Source: Cloeon dipterum (lineage: Eukaryota > Arthropoda > Insecta > Ephemeroptera > Baetidae). Taken from it: a stretch of 64,000 nucleotides of DNA. Each line of letters begins with the position of its first letter. The stretch's first letter is position 1. The notes beneath the pieces are model-generated. The model did no database searches. It was not told the origin of the DNA and saw only the letters and a list, made by a program, of their open reading frames with translations. Location: NCBI RefSeq assembly GCF_949628265.1, contig NC_088786.1:30835681-30899680 (forward strand). Direction: 5' to 3'. Both the position numbers and the translations under genes were made by a program. Positions 1 through 11,658 of the stretch are shown piece after piece.

Positions 1-467
1 ACAGAATAAATTGATGAACTGGTTTTGTGATTGATTCTTTTATGGATCTTCTTACGCAACTTTTAAATTTCACATCCTGACTGATCAAACGAATAGATGA
101 TTCCCACCTTGAACTAAGGATTTTTTTACGTTTGTTTAAACATCTTTTTTAGACCTTTCCAAATTGATCCAGGTATCATTCCACAGCCTCGTGCACAAAT
201 GGGCAAAAATAGAATTATCAACCTAAATTTAACAATTTTTTTTAACCTTCTATGAAAAATTTATTATTTTGCTCAAGCTTACTTTACCAAGGAAATGTAG
301 GAATTCGCGCCTCTGCTCCACCAAAAAATATTGAAGGCTTACAGAGAAGACTAACTACTGACCCGCCAATAATAAAATAGCCATATGAAATTCCTTGGCC
401 TGATCCTGGGAAAATAAACAAATAAATAGACATCACGCTTATGTGTCAAACCATTGTATGGTTTTAG
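1..467 (+). other. Intron of the Lgd gene upstream of the first visible exon
   Basis: AT-rich sequence with no coding exon that I can support. It ends in a TTTTAG acceptor directly before the proline-rich exon at 468. The amino-terminal part of Lgd (further DM14 repeats) is expected to the left of the window. The intron reading is inferred from the acceptor and from the incomplete protein. Confidence 0.5.
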
Positions 468-2504
468 GCTATGCGCCCATCCCTGTTCCCGGTGCAGCCG
501 CACCTGCAGCTCCCCCTGCACCAGCGCTTCCTGCAGAGGAAGAAACGCCACATCCCCCAAAAGTCGCAAGGCCGCCGAGACCAGACGTGCCTCAGGCAGA
601 ACCGCAGCCGCCACGTAATAAACCTTTACTGTAAAAATCCTTCAAAACTGCCTTGCAGATTTTATTGCTTGTCCTCATGCCGGACCACACAAGTTACGAT
701 TGCGAATGGTTGTTATTTCAGCTCGCAAAAACACGCAGACGAGGCAAGAGAAACAAACAATGGAGCTGCTTGCCAAGCAGAAGGAATTTAAAGAAGCTGC
801 GCTTACTGCCAAGAAGCAGGGCGATCTTGAAGCCGCGCGTGAGCTCCTTCGGCAGGCCAAGGGTTTTGACCTGGTGATCCAGGCGTCCCAGTCAGGTCTG
901 CCTGTCGACTTCAGCTCTTTGCCCGTTCTACCCAGCTTGAACGACTCCACTGACAGCGAGTTTGAGTACATCTCGCAATCAGAATGCACTGGAGACGATG
1001 CATCCGAGATCTACCTCAAAATCGAAGAGGATCTTAAGAAGCAGTTAAAAGTGCTGATCAATTTATTATTTCTGGTCCTTGAGTAAGACTGAAATAAATG
1101 TTTCAGCTTTGTATCGCTACCAGAGATCATTTCAAAGCGACTGGTGATGTTGCTGGAGCAAACAGATTCGAGCAGCTGGCCTTACAAACCAAAAGAGACT
1201 ACAGTATGGTCAAAGCGTGTCATTTGAGGGGCGAGACTTTGCCTCGATTCCGCTACGAAAACCGTGCCTTTCAAATTTTACAGTGAGACACTCAATCTAT
1301 ATTGGTAGGAGTTACATAATCATTTACTTATATATTTTAGATGCAACACCGACCTTGGCGAGAATGATTTGGAGCTCGTAATTGTGCAGGGCATTAGCTA
1401 CACTGTTCCAAATCCAAAAGAGATTGACACATACGTAAAATTTGAATTCCCGTTTCCTTCAGTGAGTTCATCCCTTCTCTGTAAAGATTATCAACTGAGA
1501 TACAAAAAATTTGCAGGAGAATCCACCCAAAGATAAGACTGCGTTAATCAGGGATACGAACAATCCTCAATACAATCATAATTTTACTCTGGCCATCGCC
1601 AGAAATTCACGACCATGTCAAAGGATGTTCAAAAGACACGCCATCAAGCTTGAAGTTTGGTCCAAAGGGTATGCTAAAAACTGATCGAAATAATCTTGCT
1701 TCATTCCAATAAGTGGGTGCTCCTGGTGTTGTTGCAGGGGATTCTTGCGGGGCGACACTCTCCTTGGAACAGTACTCGTTAAGCTGTTGCCGTTAGAAAC
1801 AAAGTGCACTATTCACGAAACATTCCCAGTAAGTATTCTTCTTAATAATTAAGCGGTTGATTAGTTTTAGGGCTGCAAGATGGGAACATGGTCAATATTT
1901 TGATCTTCCTCTAGGGAGAAGGAAATTTTTTGGTAGTTTATTAGGAACACAATACTATGGGTACAAATTCAAGAATAATTCTAGTTTTGGTTGCCCTTCC
2001 ATACTAATATTTTAGGTAATATATGTATCTTTCTGTATGACATCAGAGAGGAAATCCCAGGATAATTATTTATAAAAATCTCATCGAAAATTGCCGTAAA
2101 CAAGCCATAAATTTATGATTTTTTTTTTAATCTGACAGGAGCTTAATTTTGTTTATCAGTTTGCTTAAGATATATATTATCCTGTCTATAAACTAATGGT
2201 TTTGTTATTTCTGGATTAAAGAATGTTTGCTCAATGTTTGGGGAAAGTTGTAAAAGTGTTGCAACTATAGGGGACACAAAAGCTTCTATCATTACAAAGA
2301 ATGACTTGGAACTTTTTGCACTTTCAGTGCATCTATTTCTGTTCGGTTGACATCATGAAGTTAACTTTGTTTTAGCTTATGGACGGACGAAAGGCAGTTG
2401 GAGGCCAACTAGAAGTCAAAGTTCGCGTGAGGCATCCGATCGTAACTCGGCAGGTGGAGCAGCGCCAAGAGCGGTGGATTGTAGTGGCCCCTGACGATAA
2501 GTAG
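468..2504 (+). CDS. l(2)gd1: Coiled-coil and C2 domain-containing protein 1 (Lgd/CC2D1), 3' part
   Basis: Seven exons join in phase: 468-614, 722-1050, 1107-1282, 1341-1461, 1517-1668, 1738-1828 and 2376-2504, giving about 380 residues and a TAG stop. Exon 1 encodes a Pro/Ala-rich linker. Exon 2 encodes a DM14 repeat (KQKEFKEAALTAKKQGDLEA, then FDLVIQASQSGLPVD). Exon 3 carries the helical stretch with ATGDVAGANRFEQLA. Exons 4-7 form a C2 domain (QGISYTVPNP, DTNNPQYNHNF, GFLRGDTLLGTVLVKLLPLE). In this family the protein binds the ESCRT-III subunit Shrub/CHMP4 and acts in endosomal sorting, which limits ligand-independent Notch activation. Lgd proteins usually have several DM14 repeats; only one is present here, so the amino-terminal half lies outside the window. 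The donor at 1051 (GTGCTG) is weak but is the only choice that keeps phase. Confidence 0.88.
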
Positions 2505-2813
2505 ACGCTTTACTCATGCTAGACACACCCGGAGAAATTCCTGCGTGCGTGACGATTGCGAATCATTTTTCACACTCCACTTCTGAAGTCAAGTTTATTT
2601 CGGGAACAGAAATTCACACTATAATATCAAGGGCCGTGAAAGAGAAATATATCTGGCCAACCTCGATCCTTAACTTGACGCTGCTATTTTAATTTGATCA
2701 TGCCCAGCTTACCCGAGGAGCTTTTCTGCGCTGAGAATCTTCACATTCTCATGTGATAAACTGTTTTGCAAAACTGCTTTAGACAATTAAATTCTTTATT
2801 ATATATGGTTACA

Positions 2814-2819
2814 AATAAA
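2814..2819 (+). terminator. Poly(A) signal of the Lgd gene
   Basis: An AATAAA hexamer 310 nt after the stop codon, in AT-rich 3' UTR. It is the first canonical hexamer downstream of the stop. Confidence 0.6.
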
Positions 2820-5800
2820 ACTTTATGTACAAATTCGTTGAATTTAATTTCTCCTTGCAACCAAAATTAAATAGACTTTTCACGAAGAAAAAAAAGAAAG
2901 GTGGGATCGGGAAAATGCCATTAAATTTACATTAATTTAGCAGTAAATTTGGGTACTTGACTAGATTAGTCAAAACCAGAGGTTTAATTGTGTTTTAGGT
3001 TATACGCTATTTTATTTTTAAACCAGGCCAAGGCTGAAAAATACGGATACACCTCACAGAGTGATTTTTGTTTCACAGTACTTCCACCAAGATTGATAAA
3101 AAGTTCAGGTATTAAACAGGTTATTAATTGACTAAACTGGTTTTAACAAGCCTATAGGCAGACATTTGAAAAACACGTCTAAAAATTCTTGAAGCTATGC
3201 TCACAAGATGCGTCATTGCGAAATGCACTTATCACAATGTCTCAAGTTGTTTTTCGAGCAGAATGATAAATACTGCCTCGCGGACTTTGCTTGAGGGTTG
3301 TCCTGCAAACGCGAGATAGCTCCGAAAGCTGCGGGCCGATGGCCAGAAGAGAAGAGCAAAAAGTACCGGCTCACCGCCGGCATCAAAAAGGCGCGGTTAG
3401 CCTCGTATTATATATGCCTTACTCGGATTTGTTTTGGTTCAGCAGTTCACGAATACACACACACACACTCCATTTGAGTATGCTCTGGACTAAGGTCGCA
3501 GGTCACGACCTTTTGGTGCAAGTCTGCTGATAACACTATAGTAATCTGCGCCACGCATGACTCATGTTATGTAACACGCGCAGTAGCCCAATATTGTTCC
3601 TATTGATAACCTTTCCACGTGTAAGCTGAAATTATTGTCCGATCTTCAATTTTATTGCACGTGTGAAGGAACAATGTGATTTAACTAACGAATCGATCAC
3701 AACAAGGATAAGGTTATTTTATTTTTCTGCTCAGTGCGAGGTGAATTTGAAGGATTAATTTAAAATTACAATTGACTCTCCAGACAGCAAGGTTAAAACA
3801 CCAAAGTCTGCTCACAGAAATGACGTGTTTGACGTGAAAATCATTCAATATGACTCGGATCGACTTACGCAGGGGAAAATTTTGTGTTTGCGTCAATCTT
3901 TTTTAAACCCTGTTGCCAGTGCGCGATAAATTTCAAATTTGACCCGCATTTTGACATTTAACTGTGAATATTTTTGGCTGGTGACGCGAGTGTTTTTAAA
4001 ACGTGCGCTGCTAGGCTTTTGGCATATATATATATAAGCTCGCAGATACAAAGCGGCTCGGCAATTCATGCGCCCATCACGTGAAATTTAGCTGCCTCCT
4101 TCCTTCGTCAGACAAGCGCTATAATACATATTCACGTGTCCAATAGACTCTGTACCATGACAACGTAATATAACTTGACTGAGAATAAAGAAGCTCCGCA
4201 CGACGATCATATATATATAGAAGGAAATAATTTTCACGTTACGCAGTCTTGTAGTTTAAATAAGATAACTGCTCAATCACGTTGTTTTACAGTCTCATCT
4301 CCAGGCAAAATTTCAATTTTTAAGCATGCTGAAACCGTGTCCCTTTCCTGGATTTTCATTTTTTTTCTGGTATCGCTTTTGAGCCGTGATTAAAAGATTT
4401 TCCATGCAAACACTGTCCGGATTATTTCTTTGTTGGCAACGAGCCACGTGCTAGATGCATAGCTTTCGATTAATAACAACAGCCAGCGGCCCTGCCTATT
4501 ATTTACGCAGGCTATTTAATTAGCGAGCTGCGCAAATATTTATCAACACAATTTGCCTCAGCACATGCATGTTGAATCATATTATCTATTTTGCCCGCGA
4601 TTTTATTGCATTGTTTATTTGCGTGGGGGAGGACTAAATGCCCTCATCTCTCATTTGGTCGGACAATATTTGCAGTGCAAGATGAAAGTACGCCCACAGT
4701 AACAATATGCTGCCTATCATATATAGTGCTCGATATGAACTTTACAGAAAAAAGCTAATAATAGCGACAATAACCTAGTTTGCAGAAAAAGATTTTTAAT
4801 TTAAATTTTATGCCTGAAATTTAATTTAAAGTCCTTTATTGAATTTTATTGTGGTAGAATTTGCCTGTTTAAATCCTCATTTTCTACCTCTGTCGTCACA
4901 GCCAAAAACATTTCAACTGCATGCAACAAAAAATGCCACTTTTACGGCATCTTACAGACGCTCCACTACGGTTTTCGCGAGAAGCTCAAAAAGAGCCATT
5001 TGATCAGACGAAGGAGGATGTTCACAGTACGAAGGCCGGCTTCGAAATAAACAAGATGATGAAATAAGCACGACTGTTACATACGCCATGGATTTTGCTG
5101 TTTTCGCAAAAAGGCTGCCGAAAATAACCTTTGTTTTTATTTCTTTAGCAAGCCCTCCAGTGAACTTCTGAACAGCAAAAACAGCCCGAAATAGAGCCTA
5201 TAGCTATTTTGTTCTACTACAAACTCGCATGATTTCCTCATAAATGCGATAAACACTCTTTACTGTGGGACTTTGTCGCTTCTGACGTGGGAAACATGAA
5301 GGGTGTGCGGATGCGTATTCCAGAGACTATATGGTCAGCCCAGCCGTCAATACCGCAACCGCACCTGTTGTTATCGGGCACACAACAAAAGATAGTCCTT
5401 TGTGCGTCTGTTGCTACTCCGATCGAAGGCCTCTCTGTGAGAACCGAGGCACGTGCTGCGCGCCTGGCGCAAGAGAAATTTTTACTTCGAAAATCTTTTG
5501 ATGCCAAGTGAAATTTCCCGATGTGAACTTTGATCACTTCTTGAATTCCGGGTTTTCCATTTCACCTGTTGAACGAGTTTTCAATTATTATCTATAATTA
5601 CAGCATTTAAATTGGAAAGGTTAATAGATAAGATACGGCCCGGATCATTTGGAATTTGCACATTCACAATTAAGAGACGAGTGTTTTGACTTTATAAGGT
5701 ACTAAAATTCGCTAACATCAAATGTATGATTAATATTAGTTGTGGCTGGAGGGGGAAAAACCTATTAATTGGTCCTAGTTGACGAGATTAAAGTTGCATA

Positions 5801-7290
5801 AGCAGGTTTTCTCTTTGCGAAGAGTTCCAAAGTCCGACATGGAATCAATCAATGATGTACCGTACCCGGATGACTATCTATCTGGCAATGATGATTAGCC
5901 CCACCGGTTTCGCCGTCTCTTTGCACTTGATAATCTGCTAGAAATGTCTAAAAGCATGCGATGCAACGCTGAAACGTCACCGCACCCACGGAAAATTCCA
6001 CCTCTTTATCCACCTGAAGAGCAGTCTGCGCCGATAAGCGATTGGTGTGGTCCGTCTCATTGTCGTTAAAAAAACTAGACGCACTTCAAATCTCTATCTG
6101 TTATTTTCGCCTTATCAGCAGCTTGAGCAGAAAATCCAGTGTTGAAGCGGTCGCAACCGGTTCGATTCGAGACCATTGTCTTGTCTTATCAGCAATTATT
6201 GGATGAGCAGTTCTCACGCAGACATTTGGGGCTATCGGGGCGCGTTATTGGTATTTTTGTCGCCGGCCTTGCTCGCCTGCATTGGCTGCTACGCCGAGCA
6301 ATTATTCAAAGGCCTCTTTGCGTGCGTCAAAGCTTGACGCGTTTGCTAATTGGTCCATCTGTCGCCATGGAGAGTAGACTTGCGCTAATTGCTCCAACAG
6401 TCACTTGCTAAAAAAAAGTAATTTGACAAAATTATGATGATTGCGTTATTTAAAAAAAAAATAGTTTCAATTAGTTATTGGAGCATAACTATTAAAAAGT
6501 GTTTACCAAAAATCTACGTAAAATGAAGTCAGGCTTTTAAAATATTAATACTGTGTTTTTCTAGCTTTGCATTGTCTTCTTTGCGTAAATCGCATTCAAT
6601 GCAAATGTCTTCTCAAGACAATGAGTTATCTTTGTTCGATTAAGTTATAAATAATCGCAAGCCAGTGCGGCTTCTATTTCGCATTCAACTCTCAACATTT
6701 TGTAAACTAATAAAAATTCCACTTCCCGCCCAGCACGTGCGACACAACGTGCTTTTAATTTCAGACCCTTCCTCGATGAGAGAAAATAAAATCCCAATTT
6801 ATTACACGTCAGATTCTGCAGAAACTCGTGTTCAGTTATAGAACAATCAGCGATTGTTGCCAAGCGGATGTTTGAACCAGAGCTAACAGCTCTACTGAGT
6901 TTTCCAACTTCAAATGCTTCAAGAGCTCTCGACTTAGTTTGAATTAAAATCGCACCAATGGAAGCAATAATAAAGCTAAATTTAGCTTCGAGGTTTAGGG
7001 TTTCCTTAGGGTTGGAAAGAGCTCAGGGTCGGCGACCCCATTTCGCGCCTCTGTGTGTTGGCAATTTCGCTGAGTGAGTTTGCGGGCAGCTGTAAATTAT
7101 CTGCGGAGGCTCAGCGGAGGGTTGGTCTCTCTCTCTGTAGAGTTTATTCGCATGTGGACATCGCAGCCACTTTTAGAGCTACGCACACCCGCGAATACGA
7201 CTCGGCCGTGCAGAGAGGCTCGCAACCGCCCGTTGATCGCCTGCTGTTCACGTGAGACTCGCGTGAAATGTGCAAAACAGCCGCCTTTGC

Positions 7291-7349
<59 letters not shown>

Positions 7350-8868
7350 ATTTCTCGAAAAATTTTCCCAAGCGACAACTACTGGGGCTGGGAATTTATA
7401 ATTATATATAGACTACTTTTTCTGCTGTGTATTTTATGATAATGAGTACGAATCATGAAACTTATTTTGACTTTTGAACCTCATTCTTAATCTCTTTTTG
7501 GAGCCCCAAACTGTTTAAACTGCAAAACATGTTTTTGAAAAGAAAAACGCGGAAAGAGGTTTGCATTATCGGTGCGTTGAAGATTTTACTGCAAAAACTC
7601 TATTTAAGGTGGAATTTCATTGTCAGTAAAATAAACAGTATATATGAAACCATTTATAAATAAATTGAAGTTTTTGTCAGTAAAACTGAACAAAATCACA
7701 TATTTTTAGCATTGGTGATGCCATTTATTGCTAATTGGTCAAATGTAAAGGGCAAAACACAAATTTTGCTAACATTTACCTCTGTAATTTTTGTGTTAAA
7801 TAGAACATTCATTTTGGAAACCATGTTTCTCGCGAGCTTTACTTTCCAGACCAGTATATCCGTCTAACAGACAGCCCAGACAGCTTATTTTGACGACTAT
7901 CTAAAGGAGATGAAGCTATACGAAATGCAGGGTTCAATGATCAATACGTCCTTAAAACGGTATGTTTATTTATCCTACACCTTCTTTAAACAACCAATGT
8001 TTGATTATATTAATCTCAAGAAAACAGCAGGAGAAATGATAATGAATCAAGCTTGGTCTTGATGCGTCGTTAAATCGTGATTTGTGATTCAAGCTCATGT
8101 AATGCTTCTTTGTCCCAAGTGAATTGGTATTGGTACGTATTGTAATTGTGTGGGTGAGGCAGTAAAAGATGACTGTACTGCTGCGCAATTTCAGTCCGTT
8201 GGGTTACGCGTGCCTGAAAAAATGCTGTACAAACACGCGCCTTTAACATGTGAGAGCTAACCCTGTTTACCGGGAAACTGGTTTTGAAAGGCACCGCGCA
8301 GTAGTATCGTTTTCGGCCAGGTGATACTCACTCTTTCTCCCTGAGTCACGTACGTTTTCCTTTTGCGTCTCTAGCTCACAGTCAGGACAAATTTTGAATG
8401 AAAATGCAGAGTTTATATTATTTCATTTTTAGTTTGTATTTTTGTGTAAAAAGTGAAAACATGTCATTCAATCAATTATGTACAAAGAGTAGAGAAACAC
8501 GTGCATTCATCATTTAGGAAAATTCTCACAGAGTGGTAGTATTACGTCGATTAGTCGAGCATCAAAAGCAAGGATGTGGCAGTAGTGTACTCATTATGTG
8601 TTGAAAAGAGCGCGCTCATCGATTTAAATCAGAAACACATCAGTCGTCTATTATTAAAAATAAATATCTCAAGATTACATCTCAGCGAGATAAAATAAAC
8701 CTACACTGACAACTAAACGTGTAACATCACAGCATTTCGTGTAATAAAATTAACAAATTCGTTTTAGAAATTGCACAAGGCTCGCGCTAGTCCTTCTGAA
8801 TACGCAAGCAGTGGAATGTGTCCAACCGAAAGAAAATACTGACGCTTTCTTTTGGATTATTGCTCGAA
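2820..8868. other. Intergenic region between Lgd and cabut
   Basis: Roughly 6 kb in which no reading frame resembles a known family; open frames are short and lack splice logic. It contains nine CACGTG motifs (starting at 3616, 3658, 4078, 4133, 4445, 5450, 6734, 7249 and 8498), a long CT tract at 7294-7345 and AT runs such as that near 4025. The part next to 8868 should be cabut 3' UTR, but I found no clear poly(A) hexamer there. Confidence 0.5.
7294..7345. repeat. (CT)26 microsatellite
   Basis: An uninterrupted 52-nt dinucleotide run, (CT)n on + and (GA)n on -. It generates spurious frames of alternating Ser/Leu or Arg/Glu. Long GA runs can be bound by GAGA-type factors in insects; whether this one is bound is not visible. 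Confidence 0.97.
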
Positions 8869-11230
8869 TCACGCTTTGAGGGCGGCCAGGTAGCTCGACG
8901 GCAGCACCAGCGTCTGGGTGGCGAACGGAGCCGGGGTGGCGGGGGCTGCCGTGGCCGTCGACTGTCTCAGGTGGCGCCTCTCGTGCTTGGCCAGGTGGTC
9001 GGAGCGCATGAAGCGCCGGCCGCACACCTTGCAGCCGAACTTCTTCTCGCCGGTGTGCGTGCGCTTGTGCCGCGACAGCTCGTCTGAGCGCGAGAAACAC
9101 CTTCCGCAGTCCTTCCACTGACACCAGAAGGGCTTCTCGCCGGTGTGAGTGCGCATGTGCGCCTTCAGGTGCGACGACTTGAAGTAGTTCTTGCTGCAGC
9201 CCTCGAAGTTGCACTCGAAAATGCGGCGGCGGGTGTCGGGTTCCTTCTCAGCGGCGACGGCGGCGACCGCGGGCGCCGCGCTCGGCGCCAGCAGCACGAA
9301 CGAGCTGGGGTTGAGCACGAGCCGCATTGGCTGTTGCTGCGCGTCGCTGGTGGTGAAGATGAGCGCCGTGGTTTGCGGCAAATCCGGCTTCGGTGCGATC
9401 GCAACCGGATGGTGAATAATACTGCAGGGCGCCGCAGGGACCGGGGGCGGCGTGCTGGGCGGCATTTTGGCCAGGATGCGCTTCTGCAGGGGCAGTTTGT
9501 TCAGTGGCGTGCTGGCGAATGGCTCGTACGGCACCTTGGCCGCCTCCGGTGCGGCCATCGGCCTGCACACGCCCTCCTTGCTCGCGTGCATGATGACCGG
9601 CACGCGCACCGGACTCACCGGTGACGGGCTCTGAGGTGGAGTGGTGCTCGTCAGCAGCTGTAATTAGAACAACAGACGCGAATTGTTAGAGAATTGCATT
9701 CATTTTATCTGGTTGATTTTCTGTTTGCACTGATTTAAATAATTTATCTGAATATGCTAACGTTATCATAAAAAGGGTATTAACTTATTGCCAATGAATG
9801 AAAATTCAGTTTGCACTTATTTAATTGCATTTTGGTTGATCGATATTAACGACATTAAAATTAAAATCGCTTGTATCAGGGAATTGGCAGTTATGCAACC
9901 CGCCTGGTTTTTCTGCGGAGCAGATTGCCTAACTCGGTAAAAGAATGTGCGTGAGTCGTCGCGAAAGCCAAAACAACGGCGTGTTTGGTGTTTATGGTAC
10001 TCACTCTAGCCAGCTCGGCTCCGTTCACTGGAGCGGAGAGCCGCGACTTCTTGGTGGCCGGTTCAGGGTCTTCGCTCTCCGAGTCGGACGGCTGCGGTGT
10101 GGGCAGTCCATGGTGGAGGCCGTTGGTGGTCAATTGGCCCGACTGGCCGAAAGACAGCAGGGTCTTCACAGCGTCAAAGTCGACTGAGGAGCTCTCCTCC
10201 TGCGAACGAAAGAGAACAAAACGGCACCATTAGTACTGGTGGCATTGAAAAGGTCGCTAAATTTATATCGCGATGATTATGTAACCTTTATCTCGAGACG
10301 ACCTTTATTTAACGCGACATCAAGGTCTTTAGTCGTTTCACTGCAATCAATGCAGGTGTGTCTGATTTCGGCAGAAATTACCCGGAAAAAATTCGGATTA
10401 AGGAAACTCTTGAATAAAACGAAAGGGGTTTTTTTCGTGACTCATCGAGAAAGTGTTTCGGATTTCGGATCATCGACCTTGCGGGTGAATTCTATCCTCC
10501 ACCTTTCCTAACGTCTCAGCGGTGATATAATGCTCCTTCGATTATAATTATTCGGCGCGTCGGCCGGCAAGCGGCGTGCGACCTCAATTTCCCTCATCAT
10601 CGCAGCTCAGCTCAGCGCGCGAGCGAGCGCGTAGCCCCGGTCTGTTCACGTGCTCGACGCCTGATAAACACATGCCAGGCCCGTGCAGCGCGCTCCTGGC
10701 CGGAGCTCTCAGTGATGCAAGCTCCGTGCGCGTTCGCGTCTATTTTCACGTAAAAATGCGCTAAATTCGCTAGCAACTCGCGAAATCTCGGGAGGGTCTT
10801 CTCGGAAGGCGAGCTCATTATATGCTTTAATTCGGCCTCGTCGCGCAATCACGTTGCTTCTTCTCTTTGTATAAGGAGAAAACGGAAAGACTTGGCGGAC
10901 CAAGGTGCGGAATGAGCGAAGGCATTGGGTTTAATTCTGTACACGCTGCGTGAGACTATAAACGGAGATACACCTAAAATATACTTGTCCATTAACGAAA
11001 AACTATTATTAAACCCCGGAAGGTTGATAACAGGCCGAGAATTCCATGCTATCACAAATCCGATTGATTTTGTCTTTTAAATTGAGAAGCTAACATGCAC
11101 GTACGCGATTGAAAAGCTCATTTTTTATAAAAATATAGGAATAATTAAATTTACTTACATTTATGACCAAAGGTGGAGTGCAAGGGGGTGACAAGCACCC
11201 TGGCGCTTGGACGGCGGTTACTCGATCCAT
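8869..11230 (-). CDS. cbt: Cabut/TIEG-type Kruppel-like zinc-finger transcription factor
   Basis: Three exons join in phase 0: 11230-11159, 10199-10005 and 9657-8869, giving 351 residues. The ATG at 11230 opens exon 1 ([13 protein letters not shown]), which ends at a GTAAGT donor. Exon 2 is acidic and Ser-rich, with a basic KKSR. Exon 3 begins TPPQSPSP after a TTACAG acceptor and is Pro/Ala-rich. It then encodes three tandem C2H2 fingers (roughly 9216 down to 8963) with the linkers HTGEKPFWC and HTGEKKFGC and the signature [14 protein letters not shown]. The fingers match KLF10/KLF11 and Drosophila Cabut rather than Sp1 or other KLFs. These factors bind GC/CACCC boxes in the nucleus, mostly as repressors, and respond to TGF-beta/Dpp, JNK and sugar signals. 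Fly Cabut is somewhat longer. The start is the first ATG in phase with the donor; the zinc-finger call is very secure. Confidence 0.9.
10643..10653. promoter_or_regulatory. E-box element TGTTCACGTGC in cabut intron 1
   Basis: An 11-mer with a central CACGTG (10647-10652), identical to both arms of the inverted repeat at 11592-11622. It lies in the first intron of cabut in GC-rich sequence. CACGTG is the core bound by bHLH-ZIP and bHLH-PAS factors such as Mondo/Mlx, Max and Clock/Cycle. Occupancy here is inferred only. Confidence 0.5.
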
Positions 11231-11530
11231 CGGAAATACAGATTCCTTGCTATAGATGCGAAAATAAGAACTGTCAGTTGTCGTTCCTGCGGCTCCTGCT
11301 TGTAGTAATTGCAAAAAGCGAGTTTGTAGTCGGCAGCTGCGTCCAGTTCAGCGGCAGAAAAATAACTGATAGCTTTGTCTCCAGTGGAAATGATCCACCG
11401 ACTCATCCCAGAGTTATCACGACGACTGGACAGAACAGACGGACTCGCAGAGACACGGATTGCTAGTGTCTAAAGCGAGGGCTCGCGCTGCCTGGGCTAC
11501 CCTGGCTGATCATGCAGCGCCGGCGAGCAG

Positions 11531-11567
11531 CCAATGGCGAGAGGGGGCTCGGCGGCGACCGGCCAAT
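11531..11567. promoter_or_regulatory. Paired CCAAT boxes in the cabut promoter
   Basis: CCAAT pentamers at 11531-11535 and 11563-11567 lie 32 bp apart in a GC-rich stretch about 300 bp upstream of the cabut ATG. They are candidate NF-Y sites, read as ATTGG relative to cabut. The transcription start site is not known. Confidence 0.45.
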
Positions 11568-11591
11568 CGCGCCGCGCTGATCACTCGCCGC

Positions 11592-11622
11592 GCACGTGAA
11601 CATCAGCAAAGTGTTCACGTGC
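11592..11622. promoter_or_regulatory. Perfect inverted repeat of two CACGTG E-boxes upstream of cabut
   Basis: GCACGTGAACA (11592-11602) and its exact reverse complement TGTTCACGTGC (11612-11622) are separated by 9 nt. E-box cores lie at 11593-11598 and 11616-11621. The pair sits about 370 bp upstream of the cabut start codon. Drosophila cabut is a known direct target of the sugar sensor Mondo/Mlx, which binds paired E-boxes. The spacing here (17 bp between cores) is wider than the standard 5-bp carbohydrate response element, so that factor assignment is tentative. Confidence 0.6.
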
Positions 11623-11650
11623 ACCGCAGATGACTAAGGGCGTGATCGGG

Positions 11651-11658
11651 TGACGTCA
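11651..11658. promoter_or_regulatory. Full palindromic CRE (TGACGTCA)
   Basis: A consensus cAMP-response element, the CREB/ATF binding site, about 420 bp upstream of the cabut ATG and 29 bp from the E-box palindrome. TIEG/cabut genes behave as immediate-early genes, which would fit a CREB/ATF input. This is inference from the motif and its position. Confidence 0.55.

Noticed and set aside
302..380. Possible extra Lgd exon reading APPKNIEGLQRRL
   Set aside because: It resembles the start of a DM14-adjacent region, but the frame hits a stop and no GT donor exists between it and the stop, so it cannot be spliced to the next exon.
7097..7378. Arg/Glu-repeat frame on - at the CT tract
   Set aside because: Pure by-product of the (GA)n microsatellite.
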